Of a DNA stretch of 64,000 nt, positions 52,159-60,360 are shown piece by piece. Both the position numbers and the translations under genes were made by a program. The stretch's first letter is position 1; every line of letters starts with the position of its first letter. The notes below the pieces were generated by a model, which saw nothing but the letters and a program-made list of their open reading frames with translations, made no database searches and was not told the DNA's origin. This stretch comes from Leucobacter massiliensis (GTDB lineage: Bacteria; Actinomycetota; Actinomycetes; Actinomycetales; Microbacteriaceae): NCBI RefSeq assembly GCF_002982315.1, contig NZ_MWZD01000018.1, positions 62,001-126,000 of the forward strand, read 5' to 3'.

Positions 52159-52511
52159 TCGCGTGGTTCGGCGTCGCCCTGATCGGTGTCGCGCTGCTCT
52201 CGGCCGTGCTCTGTCTCGTCGCGGCGATGCGGCGGCGGACGCCCGACGACTTCACGATGGGTGCGACGGTGCTGGTCGCGCTGATGCTCCTCGCGCAGGT
52301 GGTGATCTCGATCGTGCAGCCGCTCGCCGGCAATCCGGCGCGGGGGGATCCGCTGGAGTTCTGGATGTACCTGATCGTGGCGCTGCTGCTGCCGCTCGGG
52401 GCGGGTTTCTGGGCGCTCATCGACCGCAGCAGGTGGGCGAATCTGGTGCTCGCGGTGGTGCACCTGTCGGTCGCCGTCATGACGTACCGGATGTTCGTGA
52501 TCTGGGGCTAG
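52155..52511 (+). CDS. Small four-TM membrane protein
   Basis: 118 residues with four hydrophobic helices (about 2-24, 35-55, 69-88 and 95-115), short loops and few charges. No recognised family. Start GTG overlaps the truB stop, so it is translationally coupled to truB. A hairpin about 135 bp downstream may end the transcript. Confidence 0.7.
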   Translation: MIAWFGVALIGVALLSAVLCLVAAMRRRTPDDFTMGATVLVALMLLAQVVISIVQPLAGNPARGDPLEFWMYLIVALLLPLGAGFWALIDRSRWANLVLAVVHLSVAVMTYRMFVIWG

Positions 52512-52645
52512 TGCCCCCGCCGCGCGGATTTCGCCGTCGCCTGGGCGCCGCGTGGCGCAGGGGCGGCGTTCGGTGTGCGAGCGGCTTCTCGGGGCGGGGA
52601 CGCGGGGTCGGATCGCCACAATCGCGACACGCCTGCGTGTCTCTA

Positions 52646-52666
52646 CCCTCAAGCGCTTCTTGAGGG
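52646..52666 (+). terminator. Short hairpin terminator candidate
   Basis: CCCTCAAG (52646-52653), 5-nt loop, CTTGAGGG (52659-52666), followed by TTTA. Located between the truB operon and the whiB promoter. Confidence 0.55.
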
Positions 52667-52681
52667 TTTATGCTTTCCGGC

Positions 52682-52710
52682 TTGACTTGAGCGAATCACA
52701 ACGATGTAAT
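52682..52710 (+). promoter_or_regulatory. Strong vegetative promoter for the whiB2-like gene
   Basis: TTGACT (52682-52687), 17-bp spacer, TGTAAT (52705-52710): the best -35/-10 pair in the window. Predicts a leader of ~50 nt with an AAGGAG ribosome site. Confidence 0.75.
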
Positions 52711-52767
52711 TATGTGAGTATTCGGGCGCACGTCCGATCTTCGGGAACCAGGCGGAAGGAGCGATCG

Positions 52768-53100
52768 GTGAGCGATTCGCAGCACACTCCGCAGCAGGGC
52801 CAGCGGAACAGCCCGGTTCCCGGCAACTGGTTCGTGGACCCGGTCTTCCTCGGCGTTCCCGGGGTGCGGCAAGATGACGAGTCTATCGCGTGGCAGGCCG
52901 ATGCCCTCTGCGCGCAGACCGATCCCGAGGCGTTCTTCCCGGAGAAGGGCGGATCGACCCGCGACGCCAAGCGCATCTGCGAGAGCTGCGAGGTGCGCTC
53001 GGAGTGCCTCGACTACGCGCTCGAGAACGACGAGCGATTCGGCATCTGGGGCGGGCTCTCGGAGCGCGAGCGCCGCAAGCTGCGCCGCGAGGCGATCTGA
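52768..53100 (+). CDS. whiB2: WhiB-family transcription factor (WhiB2/WhmD-like)
   Basis: Iron-sulfur regulator; the WhiB2 type controls septation. 110 residues with the four cluster cysteines at 48, 71, 74 and 80 (DALCAQTD, RICESCEVRSECLDYA), the turn motif GIWGGLSERERR (92-103), and a basic C-terminus KLRREA. GTG at 52768 has AAGGAG 6-7 nt upstream; the frame upstream of it is non-coding promoter. Neighbours (large GT2 protein, DUF5719, zincin, mtrAB-lpqB) match the usual whiB2 environment. Confidence 0.92.
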   Translation: MSDSQHTPQQGQRNSPVPGNWFVDPVFLGVPGVRQDDESIAWQADALCAQTDPEAFFPEKGGSTRDAKRICESCEVRSECLDYALENDERFGIWGGLSERERRKLRREAI

Positions 53101-53147
53101 ATCCGCCGCGCCCAGCATGGCTCCAGCCCCCGCCCCGCCCGCGCACC

Positions 53148-53153
53148 TAGACT
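53148..53153 (+). promoter_or_regulatory. Putative -10 box for the GT2 gene
   Basis: TAGACT with a 9-nt gap to the ATG at 53163, implying a leader of only 2-3 nt. Confidence 0.45.
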
Positions 53154-53162
53154 GAGCGCGAT

Positions 53163-56036
53163 ATGCGCACGAGAGTAACCGCCATCCTGGTCGCCCAACG
53201 GGGCGGCGAGTGGCTGGACAGCACCATTGCCGGGATCGCCGCGCAGACCTTCCAGCCCGCGAGCATCGTCGCCGTCAACAACGGCGGCGATGAGGGCGTG
53301 GGCCGGCAGCTGCTCGACAGCGGCGCAGCCGCCCGGGTGGTCGGGATTCCCGCCCGCGTCTCCTTCGGCCAGGCGGTCGCGCGCGGTGTCGAAGCCGCCG
53401 AGGCTGCGGGCGCGCACGCTCCGGGCATGGAGCCGGGAGCCCCCGATGCGAGAGCCGAGGCGGCCGGCGTGCGGGGAGCCGGCGACGACGGCGCCGAGGA
53501 GTGGCTGTGGCTGCTCAGCGAGGACTCCTGCCCCGAGCCCGAGGCGCTCGAGCGCATCGTGAGCAGCGTGCAGCGCGCCCCCTCGGTCGCCGTGGCGGGG
53601 CCCAAGCTCGTCGACTGGGACCATCCGGAGCGGATCATCGAGCTCGGACAGAGCCTCACCCGATACGGCTCCCGCTGGACGCTGCGCCGTCAGGAGCTCG
53701 ACCAGCAGCAGTACGACCATCTGCAGGACGTGCTCGGCGTCGGTCCCGTGGGCATGCTCGTGCGACGCGATGTCTGGGAACGGCTCGGCGGTTTCGACCC
53801 AGCGCTGCCCGTCTACGATGACGGTCTCGACTTCTGCGTGCGCGCCCGCCTCGCCGGGTACCGGGTCGAGGTCTCGCCTCAGTCGCGCGTGCGCTTCGCC
53901 CAGAGCGGCGTCGCCGGGCCGCGGATCGATCGGCGCCGCGCCGTGCTCCGTGCCGCCCACCGGCAGGCGCGCACCTCGCAGCTGCATCGGCGCATCGCGT
54001 ACGCGCCGCCCGGGGTGGCGTTCCTCGAGTGGCTCGGCCTCCCCGTCTACGGGGTGCTGCGCGTGCTCTGGGCGCTGATCCGCGAGCAGCCCGGGAACAT
54101 GCTCGGTGAGCTCGCGGCAGCCTTCACCGTCTTCTTCCGGCCGCACGCGATCCTCGCCTCGCGCAGGCGGATCCGGCAGCAGTCGACGGCGGGATGGGCG
54201 GCCATCCGCAAGCTCCGCATCGATCCGAAGTCGGTCCGCACCGCTCGCATGATCGATCGCGAGGCGATCCTCGCATCGACCGGACAGCAGCGGAGGGAAC
54301 TGCACTTCGTCTCCTCGGGCGGCCTCGCCGTGCTCGTGGCGGCGGCCGTCGCGGCGCTCGCGCTCAGCTGGTGGGCGCTGCCGCAGACCAGCCTCTTCGG
54401 GGGCGGACTCGCGCCGCTCAACTCCATCGACCGCCTGTGGTGGAACACCCGCACCCTCGATGGCGTCCCGGCCGACCCCTTCACCTGGGTGCTGGCGCTT
54501 CTGGGCACCGTCACCTTCTGGAACCCGTCCCACGCCCTCGTGCTCCTGATGGTCGCGGCCATCCCGCTCACTGCCCTGGGCGCCTGGATCTGGGCCGCGC
54601 AGCTCACCGAGTCCCGCGCCGCACGCGCGCTCCTCGGCCTCGGCTTCGCGCTGAGCCCGGTGCTGCTCGGCTCGCTGCAGGGCGGCCACCTCCCCACGCT
54701 CGTGCTCACGGTCGTGCTGCCCTGGCTGCTGCTCGCCGCGACGCGCTGCCGCGAGTCCTGGAGCTGGGCGGGCACGGCCTCGCTGCTCGCCGCCGTCGCC
54801 CTCGCCGCGGCCCCGATCCTCATCCCCGCCGCCCTCGTCCTCCTGGTCGCCGGGCTGTTCACGACGCTGCGCGGCATCGCGCGCGTCCTCACCACGGCGC
54901 TCGTGCCGCTCGCGCTGTTCGCCCCGAAGCTCGTCACGAGCCTCGTCGACGGCCGCCCGCTCGACCTGATCCTGGATCCCGGCATCGTGACGCCCTTCGA
55001 AGCGGGCACGACCCGGCACCTGCTGCTCGGCTTCCCCGAGTTCGGCCTCGACGGCTGGGCCGGCATCCTCGACGCGATCGGCCTGGGGGCGCCCCCGGCG
55101 ACCCTGCTCGTGGGGGTGCTGCTGCTCCCGCTCGCGCTCCTCGCGCTGCTCGGCCTCTTCACCGGGCGGGTGGCGGTCACCCTCTTCAACGCGCTCCTCG
55201 GCGGGCTCGGGATGCTGACGGCGATCGCCGCCGGGCAGCTGCACCTCACCACCGCCGGCGCGGTCAGCGTGCCGCTGTGGACGGGCTCCGGCCTGGCCCT
55301 CTACTGGATCGCCGTGCTGGGGCTCGCCGCCGTCGGCGCCGACACGCTGCGCCGTGCGGCCGGTCCCGTCGTCGCGCTCGCACTCGCGGGGAGCCTGCTC
55401 GCCGTGGCGCCGGTGGGCGCGCAGCTGCTGCTCGGACAGGTTCCCTTCCAGCCCAGCAGCGCCCAGATGCCGGCCCTCGTGCAGGCGGCGGGCGAAAGCG
55501 ATCCCGGCGTCCGCACCCTGGTCATCACCCCGGAAGCCCCGCGCAGCGTGCGGGCCGAGCTCGTGGAGGGCGCCGGCGTGCGTCTCGACGCGGTGCGCAC
55601 GACACTCCGCTCCGCGGAGACCGGCGCCGCCGACGCTCGCATCGCGGAGCTCGTCGGCGGGCTCGCCAGCGTGGGCGGCGACGAGCTGCGCGGGGAGCTG
55701 CGCGATGAGCGGATCGGCTTCGTGCTGCTGCGGGAAGGGGGCGACGACGCCGAGCGGGCCGAGCTGCAGCGGGTCTTCGACCAGCACGATGCGCTGGCGG
55801 GGGCGGGGCTCACCCGCCAGGGACTGCTGTGGCGGGTCACCGAGCCGGAGACCGAGCGCGCCGTGCCGGGCGACGCCGCGACGGAGCTCGGCGGCACCTC
55901 GTTCAGCGGGCACACGATCTGGACGTTCCAGCTGCTCGTCGTGCTCGGCGTGCTGCTGCTCGCCCTCCCCACGGGCGAGGTCACCTGGCGTCCGGAGAAA
56001 CGCAGGCGCCCGAAGCGGAAGGCGGTGCAGGCATGA
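53163..56036 (+). CDS. Large membrane glycosyltransferase, family 2
   Basis: 957 residues. An N-terminal GT-A domain of family 2 (about 1-300) has VTAILVAQRGGEWLDSTIAG, the acidic site WLWLLSEDSCPEPEAL in place of a plain DxD, VGPVGMLVRRDVWERLGGFD and PVYDDGLDFCVRARLAG. About ten to twelve TM helices follow between ~380 and ~740, then an extracytoplasmic domain and a final TM helix near 925-945. Likely builds or exports a cell-envelope glycan; the sugar is unknown. The stop overlaps the DUF5719 gene (ATGA), a conserved actinobacterial pair. Confidence 0.85.
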   Translation: MRTRVTAILVAQRGGEWLDSTIAGIAAQTFQPASIVAVNNGGDEGVGRQLLDSGAAARVVGIPARVSFGQAVARGVEAAEAAGAHAPGMEPGAPDARAEAAGVRGAGDDGAEEWLWLLSEDSCPEPEALERIVSSVQRAPSVAVAGPKLVDWDHPERIIELGQSLTRYGSRWTLRRQELDQQQYDHLQDVLGVGPVGMLVRRDVWERLGGFDPALPVYDDGLDFCVRARLAGYRVEVSPQSRVRFAQSGVAGPRIDRRRAVLRAAHRQARTSQLHRRIAYAPPGVAFLEWLGLPVYGVLRVLWALIREQPGNMLGELAAAFTVFFRPHAILASRRRIRQQSTAGWAAIRKLRIDPKSVRTARMIDREAILASTGQQRRELHFVSSGGLAVLVAAAVAALALSWWALPQTSLFGGGLAPLNSIDRLWWNTRTLDGVPADPFTWVLALLGTVTFWNPSHALVLLMVAAIPLTALGAWIWAAQLTESRAARALLGLGFALSPVLLGSLQGGHLPTLVLTVVLPWLLLAATRCRESWSWAGTASLLAAVALAAAPILIPAALVLLVAGLFTTLRGIARVLTTALVPLALFAPKLVTSLVDGRPLDLILDPGIVTPFEAGTTRHLLLGFPEFGLDGWAGILDAIGLGAPPATLLVGVLLLPLALLALLGLFTGRVAVTLFNALLGGLGMLTAIAAGQLHLTTAGAVSVPLWTGSGLALYWIAVLGLAAVGADTLRRAAGPVVALALAGSLLAVAPVGAQLLLGQVPFQPSSAQMPALVQAAGESDPGVRTLVITPEAPRSVRAELVEGAGVRLDAVRTTLRSAETGAADARIAELVGGLASVGGDELRGELRDERIGFVLLREGGDDAERAELQRVFDQHDALAGAGLTRQGLLWRVTEPETERAVPGDAATELGGTSFSGHTIWTFQLLVVLGVLLLALPTGEVTWRPEKRRRPKRKAVQA

Positions 56037-57427
56037 GCCAGGGATCCCGTCTGCTCAGGGGCGGCGCCCGGGCCGTCGCCGGAGCGGTGGTCGTGGGCGT
56101 GTGCGCGACAGCCGTGGTGCTGCTCGGCGGCGCGTCGCTGCCCGAGGTCGTCCGCGAACCCGCCGCGATCACGGTCGACACCACGCAGGACTCCTCGCGC
56201 ACGCTGGTGTGCGCGGGCTCCTTCGCGGAGCTGGGCGCCGATCCTGCGCGTCCGAGCGTCGCGATCCCGCGCGGCGAGCCCTCGGTCGTGGTCTCGGGCG
56301 CCGCCGCCGCGGCTGCGCTGACCCGGCCCGAGGGGAATGAGGGGGCTCCCGCGACGTTCACGGCGCCGCTCTCCGAGCCGCTCGCGGCCGCGCAGCTCCA
56401 GAGCGTCGAGACCGAGAACCTCCGCGGCCTTGCCGCGAGCGCCTGCGCCGAGCCGCTCAACGAGCAGTGGCTGCTCGGCGGAGGGACCTCGGCGGGGATC
56501 TCGACGACGCTGAGTCTCGCCAACCCGGGCAAGGTGCCGGCCACCGTGCGGATCGAGGTGTTCGACGAGAACGGTCCGGTGGACTCCGTGCAATCGGCCG
56601 GGGTGCTCGTCGCGCCCGGAAGCCAGCAGACGGTGTCGCTGAGCGGTTATGCGCCGGATCGCGAGCGGGTGGCGGTGCGGGTCGTGAGCACGGGCGCGCC
56701 GGTGACGGCGGGGCTGGGAATCGGCCAGGTCGAGGGGATCTCGCCCTTCGCGGTCTCCTCGGTGACCCGGCAGGGCCGGCCTCAGGAGCAGCTCGTCCTC
56801 CCGGGCATCGCGAACGTCAGCGACCACGACTCCCTGCACGCGAGCGATGCCGGCGAGGGCGACGAGTTCCCCGTGATCGTCCGCGTCTTCGCGCCGGACG
56901 GCGGGAGCGGCACGGCGCGGCTGCGCGCGCTCGGCGACGGGGGCAGCGTCGAGCTGGGCACGGTCGACTTCGCGGGGGACGCGGTCGCCGAGCTGCGGAT
57001 CGTGAGCTGGCCGGAGGGGGCGCACGCCCTCGCCGTGGAGGCCGACGTCCCCGTCCTCGCGGCGGCGCTGGGCTCGTCGACGGTCGATGAGCGGCACGAC
57101 TACGAGTGGGTGACTCCCGCCCCGCCGATCGCGGCGGATCAGGCGGTCGCGGCGCCGGTCGTGGCGGGGGGGCGCCCCGTGATCGCGAACGCCGGGGGGG
57201 GAGAGGCTCGGGGGCGCGTGGCGCGCGCCGACGGTTCGGGGGATCCCGCCACGGTGCGGGTGCCTGCCGGCGGCAGCGTGCTGGTCCGTTCGCCGGCGAC
57301 GGCCGTGCTCACGAGCAGCGAACCCGTCTCCGCCGGGGTCCGGGTGCTCGGCAAGGGGGCGATCGCCGCGTACCCGGTGCTCGCGCCGGACGCGCGCGAG
57401 GGAGAACTGACGGTCTACACGCGGTAG
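56033..57427 (+). CDS. DUF5719 family secreted/membrane-anchored protein
   Basis: 464 residues. An N-terminal signal anchor (AVAGAVVVGVCATAVVLLGG) is followed by an all-beta extracytoplasmic region with repeated Ig-like patterns (TTLSLANPGKVPATVRIEVF, ITVDTTQDSSRTLVC). The gene directly follows the GT2 gene with an ATGA overlap and precedes the zincin-like gene, the typical DUF5719 neighbourhood. Function unknown; presumably assists the glycosyltransferase at the membrane. Confidence 0.82.
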   Translation: MSQGSRLLRGGARAVAGAVVVGVCATAVVLLGGASLPEVVREPAAITVDTTQDSSRTLVCAGSFAELGADPARPSVAIPRGEPSVVVSGAAAAAALTRPEGNEGAPATFTAPLSEPLAAAQLQSVETENLRGLAASACAEPLNEQWLLGGGTSAGISTTLSLANPGKVPATVRIEVFDENGPVDSVQSAGVLVAPGSQQTVSLSGYAPDRERVAVRVVSTGAPVTAGLGIGQVEGISPFAVSSVTRQGRPQEQLVLPGIANVSDHDSLHASDAGEGDEFPVIVRVFAPDGGSGTARLRALGDGGSVELGTVDFAGDAVAELRIVSWPEGAHALAVEADVPVLAAALGSSTVDERHDYEWVTPAPPIAADQAVAAPVVAGGRPVIANAGGGEARGRVARADGSGDPATVRVPAGGSVLVRSPATAVLTSSEPVSAGVRVLGKGAIAAYPVLAPDAREGELTVYTR

Positions 57428-57445
57428 CCGCTCCAGGCTGCTCGC

Positions 57446-57451
57446 TAGACT
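57446..57451 (+). promoter_or_regulatory. Putative leaderless -10 box for the zincin-like gene
   Basis: TAGACT, then a 7-nt gap, then ATG at 57459. Confidence 0.55.
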
Positions 57452-57458
57452 GGGCCTC

Positions 57459-57896
57459 ATGTTCGGACGCGACCGCAGGACCCGCCGTCCGTCCCGCGTC
57501 CGTCACCGCCACGGCCGGCGGCCGCCGCGTTCCTCGCTCACCGGGCCGGAGCTGCCCGATCCCGGTGCGCGTCACCTCCGCTTCGAGGCCGATGCGCGCG
57601 CCGCGGTGGAGCTGCTGCAGTCGTATCTCCCGGATGAGCTGCGCGGTGTGCGCTTCGGCTTCCAGACCGCCCCGAGCGGGCAGCACGAGAGCCGTTTTCC
57701 GCTGCTCTACTCGGTGGATCGGCGGGCGCGGACCATCATGCTCTACCGGGTTCCCATCCAGCGCGCCCGCGGGCTGCACGTCGACGACGACGAGCATCGG
57801 CGGTACTTCGTCGAGCACTGCGTGTACCAGGCCGTGTGCGAGTACCTGGGGCGCGAACCCTGGGAGCTGCTCCCGGGGCGCTTCGACCACTACTAG
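57459..57896 (+). CDS. Zincin-like (metallopeptidase-family) protein lacking the HExxH site
   Basis: 145 residues with a very basic N-terminus. The central blocks VELLQSYLPDELRGVRFGFQT and ARTIMLYRVPIQRARG, followed by a helix near 115-135, resemble the small Zincin_1 (possible zinc metallopeptidase) family found at this locus in other actinobacteria. Where that family has V-HEIAHHFG, this protein reads EHCVYQAVCEYLG: both His and the Glu of HExxH are absent. It is therefore probably not a peptidase. ATG at 57459 supported by a TAGACT box. Confidence 0.72.
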   Translation: MFGRDRRTRRPSRVRHRHGRRPPRSSLTGPELPDPGARHLRFEADARAAVELLQSYLPDELRGVRFGFQTAPSGQHESRFPLLYSVDRRARTIMLYRVPIQRARGLHVDDDEHRRYFVEHCVYQAVCEYLGREPWELLPGRFDHY

Positions 57897-57968
57897 CCGC
57901 GGGCGCGGACGGCGCACGGCGTCGCCGACTCGTGCGCGGGAGGTAGAGCCCTTCCGGGGCTGAGCGGT

Positions 57969-57974
57969 CATAAT
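57969..57974 (+). promoter_or_regulatory. Putative leaderless -10 box for mtrA
   Basis: CATAAT, 7-nt gap, then ATG at 57982. Favours 57982 over the ATG at 57973, which would overlap the box. Confidence 0.5.
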
Positions 57975-57981
57975 GGGATCC

Positions 57982-58665
57982 ATGAGCGCGCGCATCTTGG
58001 TGGTTGACGACGACAGGGCCCTTGCCGAGATGCTCGGCATGGTGCTGCAGGGCGAGGGCTTCCGGACGGAGAGCGCGGCCGACGGTGCGGAGGCGCTCGA
58101 GAGGTTCCGCGAGTCGCGGCCCGATCTGGTGCTGCTCGACGTCATGCTGCCGGGTCTCGACGGGATCGAGGTGTGCGAGGCGATCCGTGCCGAGTCCGGC
58201 GTGCCGATCATCATGCTCACCGCTCGCACCGACACCCGCGACGTGGTGCGCGGGCTCGAAGCGGGCGCCGACGACTACGTGGTGAAGCCGTTCACCCCGG
58301 CCGAGCTCGTCGCGCGGATCCGCGCCCGGCTGCGCGAGCCGCAGCAGGACGCCGCGGAGACGTTGCGCATCGGCGATCTCACCATCGACGTCTCCGCGCA
58401 CGAGGTGCGCCGCGGCTCGCAGCCGATCCCGCTCACGCCCCTGGAGTTCGACCTGCTCGCGATCCTGGCGCGCAAGCCGCAGCAGGTGTTCACCCGCGAG
58501 GTGCTGCTCGAGAAGGTGTGGGGGTACCAGTACAAGGCGGACACGCGGCTGGTCAACGTTCACGTGCAGCGACTGCGCGCGAAGATCGAGCAGGATCCCG
58601 ACCGTCCGACGATCGTCACGACGGTGCGGGGCGTGGGGTACCGCGCCGGCGCGCCCGTCGACTAG
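57982..58665 (+). CDS. mtrA: OmpR-family response regulator MtrA
   Basis: Response regulator controlling cell-wall and division genes and, in mycobacteria, dnaA/oriC functions. 227 residues: ILVVDDDRALAEMLGMVLQ, phospho-acceptor Asp53 (LVLLDVMLPG), Lys102 (YVVKPF), then winged helix with LTPLEFDLLAILARKPQQVF, EKVWGYQYKADTRLVNVH and TVRGVGYRAG, all close to MtrA. Start 57982 chosen from the CATAAT spacing; an in-frame ATG nine bases earlier is possible. mtrB follows after 3 bp. Confidence 0.95.
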   Translation: MSARILVVDDDRALAEMLGMVLQGEGFRTESAADGAEALERFRESRPDLVLLDVMLPGLDGIEVCEAIRAESGVPIIMLTARTDTRDVVRGLEAGADDYVVKPFTPAELVARIRARLREPQQDAAETLRIGDLTIDVSAHEVRRGSQPIPLTPLEFDLLAILARKPQQVFTREVLLEKVWGYQYKADTRLVNVHVQRLRAKIEQDPDRPTIVTTVRGVGYRAGAPVD

Positions 58666-58668
58666 GCG

Positions 58669-60360
58669 GTGGCGAGGGTGCGCGGCCGCTCCCGCAGCTC
58701 CGCGGTGCTGCGGCGGCTGCGGCTGCGGTGGATCCGGCTGACGCAGCCGGTGCTGGGGCCGTTCCGGGCGCGCTGGCGGCGCTCGCTGATGGTGCGCACC
58801 ATGACGATCACGGGTCTCGTGACCGGTTTCGTGGTGCTCGTCTCCGGCGTGTTCATCATCACGAGCGTCGGCGGTGACCTGTACTCCTCGCGTCGCGATC
58901 AGGCGCTGCAGGATTCCGCGCGCGCCACCCTGGCGGCGCAGCGCTGGATCGACGCCTCGGACGCCTCGGACAGCGGGGGGCTGTCGACGCTGACCGGCTC
59001 GGTGCGCAATGCCGTCCGCGACACCTCCGCGAGTCAGATGGTGTACCTGCGGCGGCAGCCGGGTCAGGCGGCGTTCCCCGCGGCGCCGCCGCCCTCCTCG
59101 ACCAATCCGATGCTCCCGCCGGCCGTCAGCACCGAGCTGTCGCGTGCCATCGCCGACGGGACGCAGCACTGGCAGCCGGTCACCTTCGTCGCGGACGACG
59201 GGACCCCCTCGCCAGGGATCGTCGTCGGCTCGACCCTGGCGTTCCCGGCGGGGGCCGGCACCTACGAGCTGTTCATCGGCTACAACCTCGCCGACACGCA
59301 AGACACCCTGAGTTTCGTGCAGCGCACCCTGCTCATCGCCGGCGCCGCGATGATGGCGTTCATCGGCGTGCTCGTCTGGATCATGACCCGCATCGTCTTC
59401 CGTCCCATCCGGGCGGCGGCGGACACGAGCCGGCGGCTCGCCTCGGGCGAGAGCGACGCCCGCATGCCGCGCCAGAACGACGAGCACTTCGACGTGCTCT
59501 CCGACGGCTTCAACGAGATGGCGGAGACGCTGCAGGCCCGCATCCGCGAGCTCGACCAGCTGTCCGAGATGCAGCAGCGCTTCGTCTCGGACGTCTCCCA
59601 CGAGCTGCGCACGCCGCTCACGACGATCCGGCTCGCGAGCGAGGTGCTGCAGGGTTCCGCGGGCGAGCGGGAGCCGGGGCAGCAGCGCGCGGTCGAGGTG
59701 TTGGGCGCGCAGGTGCAGCGCTTCGAGTCGCTGCTCGAGGACCTGCTGGAGATCTCCCGCTACGACGCCGGACGGGTGACGCTGCACACGGAGGCCACGA
59801 ACCTGGTGAGCCTCGCCCGCGAAGTGGTCGACGGCCTGCAGCCGCTCTCGAAGGGGGTGATCGAGGTGCGCGCCCTCGGAGGCTACAGCCCGGTCGACGT
59901 CGACGCGCGCCGCATCCGGCGGATCGTGTCGAATCTGGTGGGCAATGCGATCGAGCACGGGGAGGGCGGTCCGATCGTCGTCTCGATCGACTCTTCGGCG
60001 TCCGCGGTCGCGATCACGGTGCGCGACTGGGGCATCGGCATGAGCGAGAGCGACGCCGAGCACGTGTTCGACCGGTTCTGGCGGGCGGATCCCTCGCGCA
60101 AGCGCACGCTCGGCGGCACGGGACTGGGGCTCGCGATCGCGCGCGAGGACGCGGCCGTGCACGGCGGCATCCTCGATGTCTGGTCGCGGCTCGGAGAGGG
60201 CTCGAACTTCAGGCTCACGCTGCCGCGCAGGGACAGCGTGACCGACTTCATGTCGCCGCTGCCGCTCGTTCCCGAGGACGTGGCTGAGGGCGACGACACG
60301 CGCAGCACCGGCGGGTGGCTGCACCGGCCGTGGCGCCGGGTCCGGAAGGAGGGACGCTGA
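58669..60360 (+). CDS. mtrB: Sensor histidine kinase MtrB
   Basis: Membrane kinase partner of MtrA. 563 residues: basic N-terminus, TM1 (about 46-66), extracellular loop of ~150 residues, TM2 (221-242), HAMP (RIVFRPIRAAADTSRRLASG), H-box FVSDVSHELRTPLTTIRLAS (His311), N-box NLVGNAIEHGEGG, G-boxes VRDWGIGMSE and GGTGLGLAIAREDAAVHGG. The C-terminus is basic. GTG start 3 bp after mtrA. Its stop shares bases with the lpqB start (TGATG). Confidence 0.95.
   Translation: MARVRGRSRSSAVLRRLRLRWIRLTQPVLGPFRARWRRSLMVRTMTITGLVTGFVVLVSGVFIITSVGGDLYSSRRDQALQDSARATLAAQRWIDASDASDSGGLSTLTGSVRNAVRDTSASQMVYLRRQPGQAAFPAAPPPSSTNPMLPPAVSTELSRAIADGTQHWQPVTFVADDGTPSPGIVVGSTLAFPAGAGTYELFIGYNLADTQDTLSFVQRTLLIAGAAMMAFIGVLVWIMTRIVFRPIRAAADTSRRLASGESDARMPRQNDEHFDVLSDGFNEMAETLQARIRELDQLSEMQQRFVSDVSHELRTPLTTIRLASEVLQGSAGEREPGQQRAVEVLGAQVQRFESLLEDLLEISRYDAGRVTLHTEATNLVSLAREVVDGLQPLSKGVIEVRALGGYSPVDVDARRIRRIVSNLVGNAIEHGEGGPIVVSIDSSASAVAITVRDWGIGMSESDAEHVFDRFWRADPSRKRTLGGTGLGLAIAREDAAVHGGILDVWSRLGEGSNFRLTLPRRDSVTDFMSPLPLVPEDVAEGDDTRSTGGWLHRPWRRVRKEGR

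Noticed and set aside
53013-55913. 966-codon minus-strand ORF under the GT2 gene
   Set aside because: Antisense shadow of a protein with clear GT2 motifs; its translation is a low-complexity Arg/Glu/Gly-rich string.
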